From Boesenbergia rotunda (lineage: Eukaryota; Streptophyta; Magnoliopsida; Zingiberales; Zingiberaceae), in assembly GCA_024364735.1 (NCBI GenBank), contig JAGFNQ010008264.1, positions 157,560 through 221,559 on the forward strand: a stretch of DNA of 64,000 bases, read 5' to 3'. Of the stretch, positions 46,001 to 55,517 are shown piece by piece. Position 1 is the first letter of the stretch; each line of letters starts with the position of its first letter. A program made the position numbers and the translations under genes. The notes under the pieces were generated by a model, which was not told the DNA's origin, searched no databases, and worked only from the letters and a program-made list of their open reading frames with translations.

Positions 46001-46338
46001 TTGACAATAATTACCATATATAGGCTCCTCAACAACCGGATGCGAAACAATGCGGTTTTTTTTGTGATGAGATACATGAAACAAATTATTGAAGAAGTTG
46101 AGACTATCGAGAGAGATTCACTGAGATCAATAGTAACTATATTAAGCTTATCTCAAATTCTTTGACATTAACTATTTAGAATTGCAAAGTGATCAGTGTT
46201 GATTGTTTTTCCCATTAACCACTCACCAATTTAATTTGTCTGTGTTCACAGTTCACAAAAACAGGTTACTCTCGTGATCAAATTGATGAGGTTCGGGCCG
46301 AGTTGACGGAGTGCATTCAAGATCATATTTCTGAATAG
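43056..46338 (+). CDS. CACTA-encoded protein with Ulp1-like C48 protease domain
   Basis: Twelve exons with GT-AG borders can be laid out: 43056-43442, 43554-43763, 43858-43950, 44046-44162, 44250-44645, 44733-44987, 45076-45320, 45406-45606, 45693-45800, 45876-45945, 46024-46132 and 46252-46338, about 758 codons. The N-terminus is basic (VRKSKRISQIAKLENKGKE). A plant-transposase region follows (YKTWKHVPAASKELIWES, SRWKKGCLRSANSKWRQYK, RRKKNRYPHRLSRKGYA, VRGIGGHINPTMYFNVPR) and a coiled-coil stretch near 44410-44550. The C-terminus has the Ulp1 pattern: FHWILSVIEPYKDTIYVLDS with catalytic His and a later Asp, then PDAKQCGF with catalytic Cys at 46061-46063. One extra T in an eight-T run (46066-46073) breaks the frame right after that Cys. 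With seven Ts the exons sum to a whole number of codons. Known plant CACTA elements often carry such a second gene; its role is unclear. Confidence 0.85.
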
Positions 46339-46716
46339 GTTTGGAATCATACAAGATCATTATTCTATTTAGATTTAAGTTCATGGAATGATGTTTTTTT
46401 TAAAAGTAGCTTACATTATATTGTATTTTCTATAATTTCTAATTCCATTTTTTTAGGCAGTGTTAAAGGATAGTTATGAGATCGAGCTTCAGAAGTTGGC
46501 CCCAATCGCGGATTGATTATGAAACTTGTGAATTGAAAAACTCGTGAAACTCTTAAGTGATTGATGATGTGTTGTAAAACTTGTGAGTTTGGAAAACTTG
46601 TCACATGCAGTGAAAGGATGTTTGCTTGCATTAATATGCAAGTACAAGATATCTGTATAATAGTTATCAGTGTAAATTTTCTTGCTTTTGTAATCTTTTG
46701 TCAGTGTAATATATAG
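46339..46716 (+). other. CACTA gene 3' flank, first half
   Basis: Non-coding A/T-rich DNA with repeated acttgtgaa/aactcgtgaa words and ttatcagtgtaaattt at about 46663. The same words reappear at 48837-48880 on the far side of the captured genes, suggesting one original region was opened. Confidence 0.55.
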
Positions 46717-46799
46717 GAGGAAGATGTTGACCTGTTAGTTGAGCATGTAGATGCTACAAACTGCAAACGAGCATGTCTCTACCTCACAAGTCCATCTAG
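46717..46799 (+). pseudogene. Captured exon, probably proteasome subunit RPN1
   Basis: An 83-bp segment bounded by atatatag and gtatgc reads EEDVDLLVEHVDATNCKRAC followed by LYLTSPS. As far as I can recall the family, this resembles the plant 26S proteasome subunit RPN1 (PSMD2), which has LxxLVEHVD..NYKRTCLYLTS. The short length makes the identification tentative. It lies on the same strand as the CACTA gene and the other captured exons. Confidence 0.5.
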
Positions 46800-47053
46800 G
46801 TATGCTTTATATTCTTTTGTAGTTGTAACATATGGAGGTATGTGAAGCAGTCTTTCTTGATAACACCCAAGTATGCTCACCCCAGTCATAATGTTTTATT
46901 CTAATTTTTTATTATTTTTCCTAATAATATTCTTTGTTGCCAGTATGTGAAGCTGAGCTACATGTGGAGGTATACACTGTTTTATTCTGATTTAAATTTT
47001 GTATACAACCTGATTACCACTGCATGCTATTTAGTATGAATAGTTTCAACTAG

Positions 47054-47417
47054 CTGAGAACACTAAGATTAGCAAGTCATTATTTGCACTTATAAATACT
47101 GTGCACGCTCTTAATGCTGGTGAAAACTTCATTCCCTATCGAGAAAGCAAGCTAACTCGCATACTGCAAGATTTCTTGGGCAATTCAAGTATGGCTGTAT
47201 TGTTTACCTGCTTTTATTCTTTTGAATGATTGGATTGAGATTTCCATTATCATTGCTTTCGTGGCTTGAGCTCTATAGTCAGGACAATAGCTAATATAAC
47301 ATGTTAAACTTTTATTGACAGGCAAGAAAAGCTAGGAAGTTCCCCAAAGATGACAAGTGCTTCCTCATTTGGTTCAATTGAGAAAGAAAATGAATTTTCG
47401 TTTGGTGTAAAGGAAAG
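47054..47417 (+). pseudogene. Captured kinesin motor-domain fragment, two exons
   Basis: The first exon (about 47054-47188) reads ENTKISKSLFALINTVHALN and then FIPYRESKLTRILQDFLGNS. This is the switch-II/alpha-5 part of a kinesin motor (consensus NKSLxALxxVIxAL...PYRxSKLTRLLQDSLGG), part of the microtubule-binding face. A second exon (47332-47417) reads KLGSSPKMTSASSFGS then FSFGVKE and could be the following kinesin segment. The ATP-binding P-loop is absent and the two exons do not join in frame with obvious splice sites, so this is a non-functional fragment. The subfamily was not determined. Confidence 0.75.
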
Positions 47418-47518
47418 GTATCTTCTGTTAACACAATGCCTATCTTTATAAGAACTAATTCTTTATTATTTACTTTTGTTCTCAGGGAATTGCTCAGTGG
47501 AGCCACCTAATTTCAGGC

Positions 47519-48690
47519 AGGGCACAAATCTCCTGACATATGTTTGTTGGCTGTGGGTGGATCTCTTCTCTCTTACATATATTCAGCGCCTCCTCTTAAA
47601 GTACACAGACATTTCATCTCTACTGTCCTGGTTCAAGTGGAATTTTGGATTGTTAGAACCAAACTATCCTTAAAATCTATTTACTCTCGTTTTAATTTCT
47701 GGCTCTTGCAGCTCAAGCAGAATGGCTGGATTGGAAATTTTGCTTTAGGAGCAAGTTACATCTGTTTGCCATGGTAGTTGTGGATGCCTGTTATCATAAT
47801 TGGTTCTGCTCTTGCTTCATTACCATTTATTTCTGCTCTGAGCTTTCTGTTCAAATGTATGTTGGTAGGTGGGCTGGTCAAGCACTCTTTGGAACGCTAA
47901 CACCTGATATAATTGTCTTGACACTACTTTATAGCATAGCTGGGGTACTAGCAGTTATTCTACAAGCCAGTCTTGGAAACATATTGCGCTATTTAATTTA
48001 ATATCCTGTTCTTTTGTTTCAGCTTGGCATTGCGATAGTAAATGATTTTAAAAGCATTGAAGGAGACAGGGCTTTGGGACTTCAGGTTGGCTCATAGCCC
48101 ATATTTCCATAATCCTAGCATTGGTATGGCTTAAACTGACGTCCATAATTGTACATCTGTTCTCACAGTCACTTCCAGTTGCTTTTGGCATGGATACTGC
48201 TAAATGGATTTGCGTAGGTGCTATAGATATAACCCAGTTCTCAGTTGCAGGTATATAGATACATATATAGTTTTCTCATCTTCTCTTTTTCTTCCCATGT
48301 TTCAATAGAATCCCTCAGACACAGTCTTGCAAGTATGAAATCCCTCATAGCCCATAATTCTTCCTCGTGCCATGTAGATGGGAATATTATTTCCTTTATC
48401 ACCTTTTTCTGGGTTTTTGCTTCTCTGTCGTCCAGCTTCTCAACTTATGCTGCAGTGTGATTATTTTGTTCAGTGCCATAGCTGACTAACATAAAATGAT
48501 CAATCAAATTGATATTTAAACTTCTTATAGTCTTTGACAGATTTGGTGGAGATAAAAGCATGCTGTCTGCTTGTTTATATTGATTTTAAATATAGAATCC
48601 ACTTGTAACATTTTTTATCCTTGTTCCAGCGTACCTCCTTGGTGCTGATAAACCATTCTATGCACTAGCATTGCTTGGATATTCTGTGTC
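47519..48690 (+). pseudogene. CHLG: Captured chlorophyll synthase gene fragment, six exons
   Basis: Exons at about 47519-47600, 47712-47773, 47869-47944, 48023-48085, 48169-48250 and 48630-48690 all have GT-AG borders (last donor unclear) and keep one frame. They read LLAVGGSLLSYIYSAPPLK, LKQNGWIGNFALGASYICLP, WAGQALFGTLTPDIIVLTLL, LGIAIVNDFKSIEGDRALGL, QSLPVAFGMDTAKWICVGAI and AYLLGADKPFYALALLG. This is the membrane prenyltransferase that joins phytyl or geranylgeranyl to chlorophyllide in thylakoids. The second Asp-rich motif (NDFKSIEGD) is present. The transit peptide, first half (including the first DxxxD motif) and C-terminus are missing. It is a genomic capture with introns retained, not a processed copy. 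Confidence 0.9.
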
Positions 48691-49099
48691 ATCAATCATT
48701 GTGAGATATTCTGAGTTCTCTGTTTTACTGGAATCCAAATGATTGTGGTGGAAAAGGTTAGCTCACGGAATCTAGCACCTTATTGGTGCTATAAAGAGGA
48801 GGAAAGATTTCGAGTTAACAAGCAGCCCCAAAGAACAACTTGTGAATGATGAAGTTTTATAGAACTATTATCAGTGTAAATTGTAAGTGAAAATTGTAAA
48901 GAGGGGTGTAAATTATCAGTTTTATAAAGAGGAGGAAAAGATTTCGAGTATTATAAGTGAATTTTGTAAACTATTATCAGTGTAAATTGTGAATATTATC
49001 AATTGTGAATAAAAATGCTTGTAAATTGTGAATATTGTAAATTGTGAATATTATCAATTGTGAATAAAAATATTTATAAATTATGAATATTATAAATTG
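48691..49099 (+). repeat. CACTA 3' region with gtaaattgtgaatattatc tandem repeats
   Basis: After chlorophyll synthase homology ends, a block reminiscent of 46480-46680 returns (cttgtgaa, atcagtgtaaatt). It is followed by a tandem of attgtgaatattatcaattgtgaataaaaat units, period about 30-65 bp, to 49100. No coding. Confidence 0.6.
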
Positions 49100-49359
49100 T
49101 GAAAAACACTGCCTATTAAAAAGACAACGTTTTTTAAGTAACAATACACAACACGATTTTTGCGTTGTCTTTGTGCCAAACCACAACGTTTTTAAAAACC
49201 AATAGACAACGCGAAAAAAGCGTTGTCTTTGCTCCAAACCACAACGCGGAAAAAGCGTTGTCGTAGATATACTTTCTACAACGGCTTCATCAACAACGCT
49301 TTTTAAGCATTAACGACAACGCGGAAAAAGCGTTGTTGTTTCACTTTTTTCTTGTAGTG
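49100..49359 (+). repeat. CACTA 3' subterminal repeats and TIR
   Basis: At least five copies, both orientations, of acaacgcggaaaaagcgttgt-like motif, ending in TTCTTGTAGTG. Such subterminal arrays bind the element's own proteins in known CACTA systems. The matching 5' array is absent, replaced by copia sequence. Confidence 0.8.
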
Positions 49360-49476
49360 TTATTTCCGCTGCGCATTAACAACTCTGATAAAAAGTCAAA
49401 CGAACGAACGATGAGAAGATGAAAATTCACGAAAGTCGATATTCACCGCCTCTATCGACATCATAGATCTGACAAT

Positions 49477-49488
49477 TGGTATCAGAGC
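49477..49488 (+). other. Primer-binding site of element F1 (initiator tRNA-Met)
   Basis: A perfect TGGTATCAGAGC lies two bases after LTR F1. Confidence 0.85.
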
Positions 49489-49524
49489 AGGAGGCTCTGA
49501 TCAGACTCACCGTCGAAGGAGCAA

Positions 49525-49790
49525 GATGGCTAAGAATTGAGGGGGAGATAAAGGTGAAAAAGATAAATTTAATTATGTCAAATTTCATATAACTTGTTTC
49601 AAGTGCAAGGAGAGGACACTACAAAAATAAATGTTCTACTCGTAAGATTCGAACGACCCCACCGGCGGCAACAGAGGTATCAGCGCCATGAGTCCGGAGG
49701 GACAAGAACCATATCCAATGCTTCAAGTGCTGGAAGAGCATGGGCACTAAAAGAACCAATATCCAGAATGGAGGAAGAATAGATCGACAA
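49525..49790 (+). pseudogene. Gag remnant of element F1 (zinc knuckle)
   Basis: After atggctaagaat and a stop codon, the frame-shifted text FHITCFKCKERGHYKNKCST is recognisable around 49583-49641 as a C-x2-C-x4-H-x4-C zinc knuckle, and QCFKCWKSMG follows near 49715. The main gag body is deleted. Confidence 0.6.
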
Positions 49791-50481
49791 TACTAGAATA
49801 TGCGAGTATGGTACGGAAATTTAATTTTTACAAAAATACAACTGTTAACTTCGATTCTAATTTACATGATAATTTTGTTTCCAAAAATACCCCTATGCAT
49901 GCAAACATACCTTTTAATTTTTTTTGGATAAATTAGATTTTTTGGACAGTAAATTAAATGTGTTGCATGATAAATTATCTAGTAATAGATCTAAATCAAA
50001 TATTAATAATATTAAAATATTAAATATTAAATCTCTAATTTTAATATTAATTCTATACTTTGGGAAATTAACTTTGATATTTTAAATAATTTTACAGATA
50101 ATTTTTGAGATAAAATTCTAACTAATAATTTACAAATAATCCTCAAGATAAAATGAAAGATGATTCTAATAATCAATTTAGCAATTTACAAGATAAGACT
50201 GAAATTAATAATTTTGAAGATAATCTTAAAATTCTAATTAATAATCATGAAAATAATCCTAATAATCTTAAAGATGATTCTGAAACTCTAATTAATAATC
50301 TTGAAGATAATCCTAATAATCTTAAAAATAATGATGAAACTTTAATTAATAACCTTGAGGTTAATCATAATAATCTTAAAGATAATTATGTAAATTTAAT
50401 TAATGACTTCGAAGATAATTCTGAAGATGAAGATGATTCTAAGGATGCAATTGATATATCTGAATTAATCTATCTTGAAAC
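49791..50481 (+). repeat. Asn/Asp-rich repeat segment of F1 interior
   Basis: AT-rich. The frame 50153-50509 repeats a 19-21-residue unit, NPNNLKDDSETLINNLED, about five times with changes. It ends in an acidic tail just before LTR G at 50482. It probably was part of the gag-pol spacer of F1. Not recognised as a domain. Confidence 0.5.
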
Positions 50482-51591
50482 TGTTAGGGCAATCTATAGT
50501 CCGGAGTGACCATGTGTTTTGATATTTGAGCAAAGGGTTTAAGTTAGATTCACCCTTGTATTTGATATGTGTATTTGAGTGTGCAGGTTTGCAGGATACA
50601 GATGAACTTAGCTGGACGACTTCGGGACCGGTGAAGGATGGCATGGGAGACAAGCCGTGGGCTTGCATGCATCCGAGGGACCGTGGACAAAGTAGGGACG
50701 ATGAGCCGAGGGAAGCGGACTTTGAGGCATACGTGAAGGATGGCATGGAGGCAAGCCGAGGGCTTGTGTGCGCATCTGAGGGACGACAGCCAAAGTCGAA
50801 GAGGACTTAAAGATAACAGGTTGAGGCTGCTAGAGTAGGAACGATGAGCCGAGGGAAGCGGACTTCAAGGCATACGCGAAGGATGGCATGGAGGCAAGCC
50901 GTGAGCTTGTGTGTGCATCTGAGGGACGAGAGCCAAAGTCGAAGAGGGCTTGAAGGCAATAGATCGAGGCTGCTGGAAGAAGAGTCAGCTGAGTCGTGAG
51001 GGTGCGAGTGCCGAGGGAATTGTACTCGGGAAATCCTAGGGTTCGAGTGCTAAGAGAAATGTACTCGGGGAAGAGAAACCTTAGGTGTAGAAGTGGATCA
51101 GTCGACTGGTGCCAGGGCAGTCGACTGGTGGTAGCTCAAATTTGGACGTTAAGCTGTAACGGTCGAATTTGAGTGGGACTAGTCGACTGGTGATGGACTA
51201 GTTGACTGGTAACGGTCATTTCAGCCAAGAGTACTATTTAAAGGGGCTCGGTTTTGGCTGAGAGTTCTTGACGAAATTGGCTTTAGTTAAAGGCCAATTA
51301 GTAGTCTTTGTGCTCAGAAGTATTGTCCGGATTGTGGTGAGGTTTCTCCACCCACAAGGAGCTACATGAGCTAGCCGGAGGTCTTCCAGGGAGTCATCCA
51401 CTGACGGATCGGGATCGTCCACCTTACGGACAACCGTGGAGTAGGAGCTTCATCTCCGAACCACGTAAAGGTGATGTCTTAGCATTGTTTAGTTTAGTTT
51501 TTGTTATTCTGCTTGCGCTTGCTAATACGTGTAGGAAGAAAATCGAAGATTAGCTATTCACCCCCTCTAGCTAAACGGAAAGGTCTCAACA
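50482..51591 (+). mobile_element. 5' LTR of element G (1110 bp)
   Basis: It runs from TGTTAGGGCAATCTATAG to GGAAAGGTCTCAACA and is flanked by TSD gaaac (50477-50481). It has two nearly identical ggatggcatggaggcaagccg units (50635-50960), AGTCGACTGG palindromes (51105-51210), and the ctattcaccccctctagc block. The partner LTR is 54329-55512. Confidence 0.92.
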
Positions 51592-51593
51592 AG

Positions 51594-51605
51594 TGGTATC
51601 AGAGC
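51594..51605 (+). other. Primer-binding site of element G
   Basis: A perfect TGGTATCAGAGC lies two bases after the 5' LTR. Confidence 0.9.
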
Positions 51606-51657
51606 AAGGTTCGCTCATCTACGGACTAACCGCTGAGAGAGAAAGAAGCTAGAGGAA

Positions 51658-52775
51658 ATGGCAATTGAAGAAAAATTGGGGGATGACATTATTGCTCCGC
51701 CTTCCTACGATCGCGAGAGTTTCGAGTATTGGAAGATGCGACAAAGACATGGTTCGGTATGCATTGGAACAACATGATCATGCTAGAAGAGCCATTTGAA
51801 GTTCCAAAAGATAAACATGGGAAAAAGCTCCGGCCACGGTATTGGAATAAGGAGCAACAAGCACAATCAAAGGCAAATGAAAAGGTAATCTCAATAGTAT
51901 TGAATATTTTGCCTAATGATATAATTAGTGATGTAGGTGAATACAAAAATGCACACGAATTATGGAGCAAAGTAGTTGCTCTACATGAAGACCCTACACA
52001 AGCTCAAATAGTGGAAGAGCCCAAGGAAATGAGCTTAATGGTCTAAGAAGAGAAGGACCAATCGGATGAGGAAAGAAGTTCAACATCCGAAGAGGAGGAG
52101 AAAGAATGAAAAGATTCATCCACATCCTCAAATGAAGTGGCACAAGAGAGTGAAAGATCATCCACTTCATCAAGGGAAGAAGAAGAAGTTTCCACTTCAA
52201 GGATTGAAGGGGAGGAGAGGCCACCTTCAATACCGGAGCAAGAAGAAGCATCTACCTCCACCAAAGCAATGTCTAAAGACCACATCATTTGCTTTGGATG
52301 CAACAAGAAGGGACACTACAAGGACAAGTGTCCATTGGGTAAGAAAAAGGAGGTAACCCCTAAACTCAAGTCAATTTCTTCAAAAACTAACATGGGTTGT
52401 AGGGATGGTGCGAAGAAGGAGAAGAAGCATATAAGGTGCTTCACGTGTGGTGAGCTAGGACACTACCACACCAAATGCTCAAGGAAAGGAGAATTCAAGA
52501 AATTAGAGCATTTGAGGAAATGGGAGAAGAAGGAGAAGAAGAAAATCTCACATCAGGGGGGAGCTACAAGGGTAAGGGAGGTAATCCCTAACTTTAAGAT
52601 TAAATGTAATTCAAATTTAAACTCCTCCATGCATGTTAGAAGTAATGAAAACTATTTATCCATGCATAGTTTTGGTTTTAGATATCATGATAAAAATAGG
52701 GTTAATATTGCATATCAAAATCCTAGGGAATTCATGCATCATGATAAACCTAGAACCTTTAGACTTAAGGACTAA
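51658..52775 (+). pseudogene. Gag of element G, two zinc knuckles, frame-broken
   Basis: It starts MAIEEKLGDDIIAPPSYDRE (51658) with SFEYWK. The frame shifts near 51735, after which KTWFGMHWNNMIMLEEPFEV, RPRYWNKEQQAQSKANEK and GEYKNAHELWSKVVALHED give a copia UBN2-type gag. A stop at 52044-52046 and a second shift follow. Then a Ser/Glu-rich linker and two C-x2-C-x4-H-x4-C knuckles appear, CFGCNKKGHYKDKC (about 52290-52331) and CFTCGELGHYHTKC (about 52438-52479). About a hundred residues of the gag middle are missing. It would have bound and packaged element RNA. Confidence 0.85.
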
Positions 52776-54312
52776 GACATTAATCCCAAGAAGGGGAGAC
52801 ACATACCTAGAATAGGTAGGTCTGGGAATGTCCAAGGAGGACATGCTGATTCTAGGTTTAAAAACCTAGAAAGGGAAAATCAAGCCTTGAGGGCAAAGCT
52901 TGATAAATTAGAGAAACCCTAGATAGATTCACTATTGGATCTAAGGGTTTAGGTATAGGGTTGGGTAGTCAAAAATCCAACAATGATAGATTGGGTCTAG
53001 GATACCAATCTAAGTTCTCCGATGCCAATGCAAAGAAATATGCTAGGATAGCATACGACTATGGCAAGGAGGGGAAGTCCAAAAATGACACGGGGATGCC
53101 ATGTAAAAGTAAGAAGAATGTCTTAACTAAGGACATGGGGTCCAAAGTTACGAAGGTTAGGGTTGTAGACTAAGAGTCATCGGAGGTGCACCAATGTAGT
53201 CTAGCGTTTGTTGACTCACCTAGGGAGGTGGCTAGCGCTAAGAGCTCAAGGGGGAGCTCTAGGAGCCAAGTTGGTACCCATAGTCTATGGATCCCGGGAG
53301 GATTTCTCTCAGAAGTCTAGATGGGTAAAGGAGTTGGAGACGGATTTGAAGTCTCAATCCTAGGGAGTTGGCACAATAGGTTTGAGTTTCATGCATGAAA
53401 ATATGACATTGGGGGGCATATAGCATGGAAGTTGATTTTTGATGTGTAGATGCCATATAAACCAATGCTAGGGATACATTGTGGATTAGTATGGGCAGAG
53501 ACATCAATAGGAGATCAAAACTAGGACTTTAGGTTAAGGTTCAATTGAACCATTTAGATAGTTTTGAGTTTTGTGTCAATCTTGGGATTGGTGATAGATA
53601 CATTTTTAAAGGTATTTTTCCCAAGTAGATACGGGTACCACAAACCTCTCCACAAAATTTGGGAATATTTGGAGATTTGTGGAATTTTTGGTGCATTTCT
53701 GAAATTGGGTCAGAAATTTTGAAAATGGGATTTTTAGGGTGCCAGTCGACTGGGACAGAGGGCAGTCGATTGGTAAAGGCTGATTTTTGTATTTCAACAG
53801 TCAAAGGTGTCCAAATGATGTAAAACGAGTGTGTAATCGTATGGGAGGTTAGTACAATGTGTTTATGATCATTAGAGGTTAAAGGATCCAATAAGAGGGA
53901 AATTGTTGGTGTCTTTTTGATGTGTGGCAAAGGGGGAGAAGTGTTGGGTTTAAGTGGGAAACCAAACACGCCTTTGTAAGAAATCATAGGTCAAGGGGGA
54001 GCTTAGGTAAAGGAGGAGCATTGTTGCTCATTTGGTGGTGTAAGGGGAACCTTGGAGAGGTTCTTAAAAAGCCTTTGTAAGTCCAATGTAGGGGGAGCCT
54101 TGGAGAGGTTTTAAAAAGTCCGGTTTGGTAAAAGTCCTAAACTCTTGGGGAGGTTAGGTGTGGGGATACCTTGTGATAGGATCCATATATGTTTGCATTG
54201 CATATGCATTGGCGGTGTAAGTCCAAGGTGGAGCCTTGACAACGTAAGTCCAAATGGTTATTATCTTTGTATTTGTTATTTGTTTTCCCTAACTTAAACG
54301 TATTGCCAAATA
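52776..54312 (+). mobile_element. Non-coding interior of element G, no pol genes
   Basis: A short coiled-coil-like FKNLERENQALRAKLDKLEK (about 52855-52918) and SIVYGSREDFSQKSRWVKEL (about 53278-53337) belong to the gag-pol spacer. No protease DSG, integrase, YVDD or RNase H motifs are found in any frame up to the 3' LTR. A stray agtcgactgg palindrome lies at about 53748. The region ends with gggggag-rich DNA. Confidence 0.7.
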
Positions 54313-54328
54313 TCAAAAAGGGGGAGAT
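54313..54328 (+). other. Polypurine tract of element G
   Basis: caaaaagggggagatt immediately precedes the 3' LTR and primes plus-strand DNA synthesis. Confidence 0.85.
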
Positions 54329-55512
54329 TGTTGGGGCAATCTATGGTCCGGAGTGACCATGTGTTTTGATGTTTGGGCAAAGAGTTTAAGTTAGGTTTAC
54401 CCTTGTATTTGATATGTGTATTTGAGTGTGTAGGTTTGCAGGATACACATGAACTTAGCTGGACGGCTTCGGGACCAGTGAAGGATGTCATGGGAGACAA
54501 GCCGTGGGCTTGTATGCATTCGAGGGACCGTGGACAAAGTAGGGACGATGAGCCGAGGGAAGTGGACATCGGGGCATACGTGAAGGATGACATGGAGGCA
54601 AGTCGAGGGCTTGTGTGCGCATCTGAGGGACGAGAGCCAAAGTCGAAGAGGGCTTAAAGGAAACAAGTCGAGGCTGCTGGAGAAGGAACGATGAGCCGAG
54701 GGAAGCAAAATTCGAGGCATACGCAAAGGATGACATGGAGGCAAGCCGTGGACTTGTGTGCGCATCTGAGGGACGAGAGCCAAAGTCGAAGAGGGCTTGA
54801 AGGCAACAGATCGAGGCAGCTGGAAGAAGAGTCAGCTGAGTCGTGAGGGTGCGAGTGCTGAGGGAATTGTACTCGGGAAATCCTAGGGTTCGAGTGCTGA
54901 GAGAAATGTACTCGGGGGAGAGAAACCTTACGTGTAGAAGTGGATCAGTCGACTGGTGCCAGGGGCAGTCGACTGATGAAGTCCACAGAAAGATCAGTCG
55001 GCTGCCCATGGACCAGTCGACTGATGCAGTCGACTGGGCAGTCAACTGGTGGTAGCTCAAATTTGAACGTTAAGCTGTAACGGTTGAATTTGAGTGAGAC
55101 CAGTCGACTGGTGATGGACCAGTCGACTGGTAACAGTCATTTTAGCCAAGAGCACTATTTAAAGGGGATCAGTTTTGGCTGAGAGTTCTTGATGAAATTG
55201 GCTTTGGTTAAAGGTCAATTAGTAGTCTTTGTGCTAAGAAGTGTTGTCCGGATTGTAGCGAGGTTTCTCCACCCACAAGGAGCTACACGAGCTAGCCGAA
55301 AGTCTTCCGGGGAGTCATCCATCGACGGATCGGGATCGTTCACCTTACGGACAGTCGTGGAGTAGGAGCTTTATCTCCGAACCACGTAAAGGTGATGTGT
55401 TAGCATTGTTTAGTTTAGTTTTTGTTATCCCGTTTGTGCTTGCTAATACGTGTAGGAAGAAAATCGAAGATTAGTTATTCACCCCCTCTAGCTAAACGGA
55501 AAGGTCCCAATA
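54329..55512 (+). mobile_element. 3' LTR of element G (1184 bp)
   Basis: It runs from TGTTGGGGCAATCTATGG to GGAAAGGTCCCAATA (terminal CA changed to TA), followed by TSD gaaac (55513-55517). It differs from the 5' LTR by scattered substitutions and by about 74 extra bp in the AGTCGACT palindrome zone (54960-55050), so the two copies have had time to diverge. Confidence 0.92.
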
Positions 55513-55517
55513 GAAAC

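Larger units (their letters stand above)
40719..49359 (+). mobile_element. CACTA (En/Spm-like) transposon with captured host gene fragments
   Basis: The left end CACTACAAGAA and right end TTCTTGTAGTG are inverted. The TSD is tta (40716-40718 and 49360-49362). The insertion splits LTR F1 at ttta/tttccgctgcg, which is contiguous in F2. The 3' subterminal region repeats aaagcgttgtcg. Inside: a copia 3' fragment (40730-42754), a 12-exon Ulp1-like gene, and exons of unrelated host genes. No TNP2 transposase is visible, and only about 11 bp of the 5' terminus remains before copia sequence, so the element is non-autonomous and has lost its 5' part. Confidence 0.9.

Noticed and set aside
52959..53990. 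Possible envelope-like or extra gene in the interior of G
   Set aside because: No transmembrane segment, signal peptide or conserved frame was found. The longest frame (148 residues, minus strand) has no motif.
54397..55060. 128- and 190-residue minus-strand frames near 54.4-55.1 kb
   Set aside because: Antisense to the 3' LTR of G; Ser/Pro-rich without motifs. Similar frames occur antisense to the 5' LTR.
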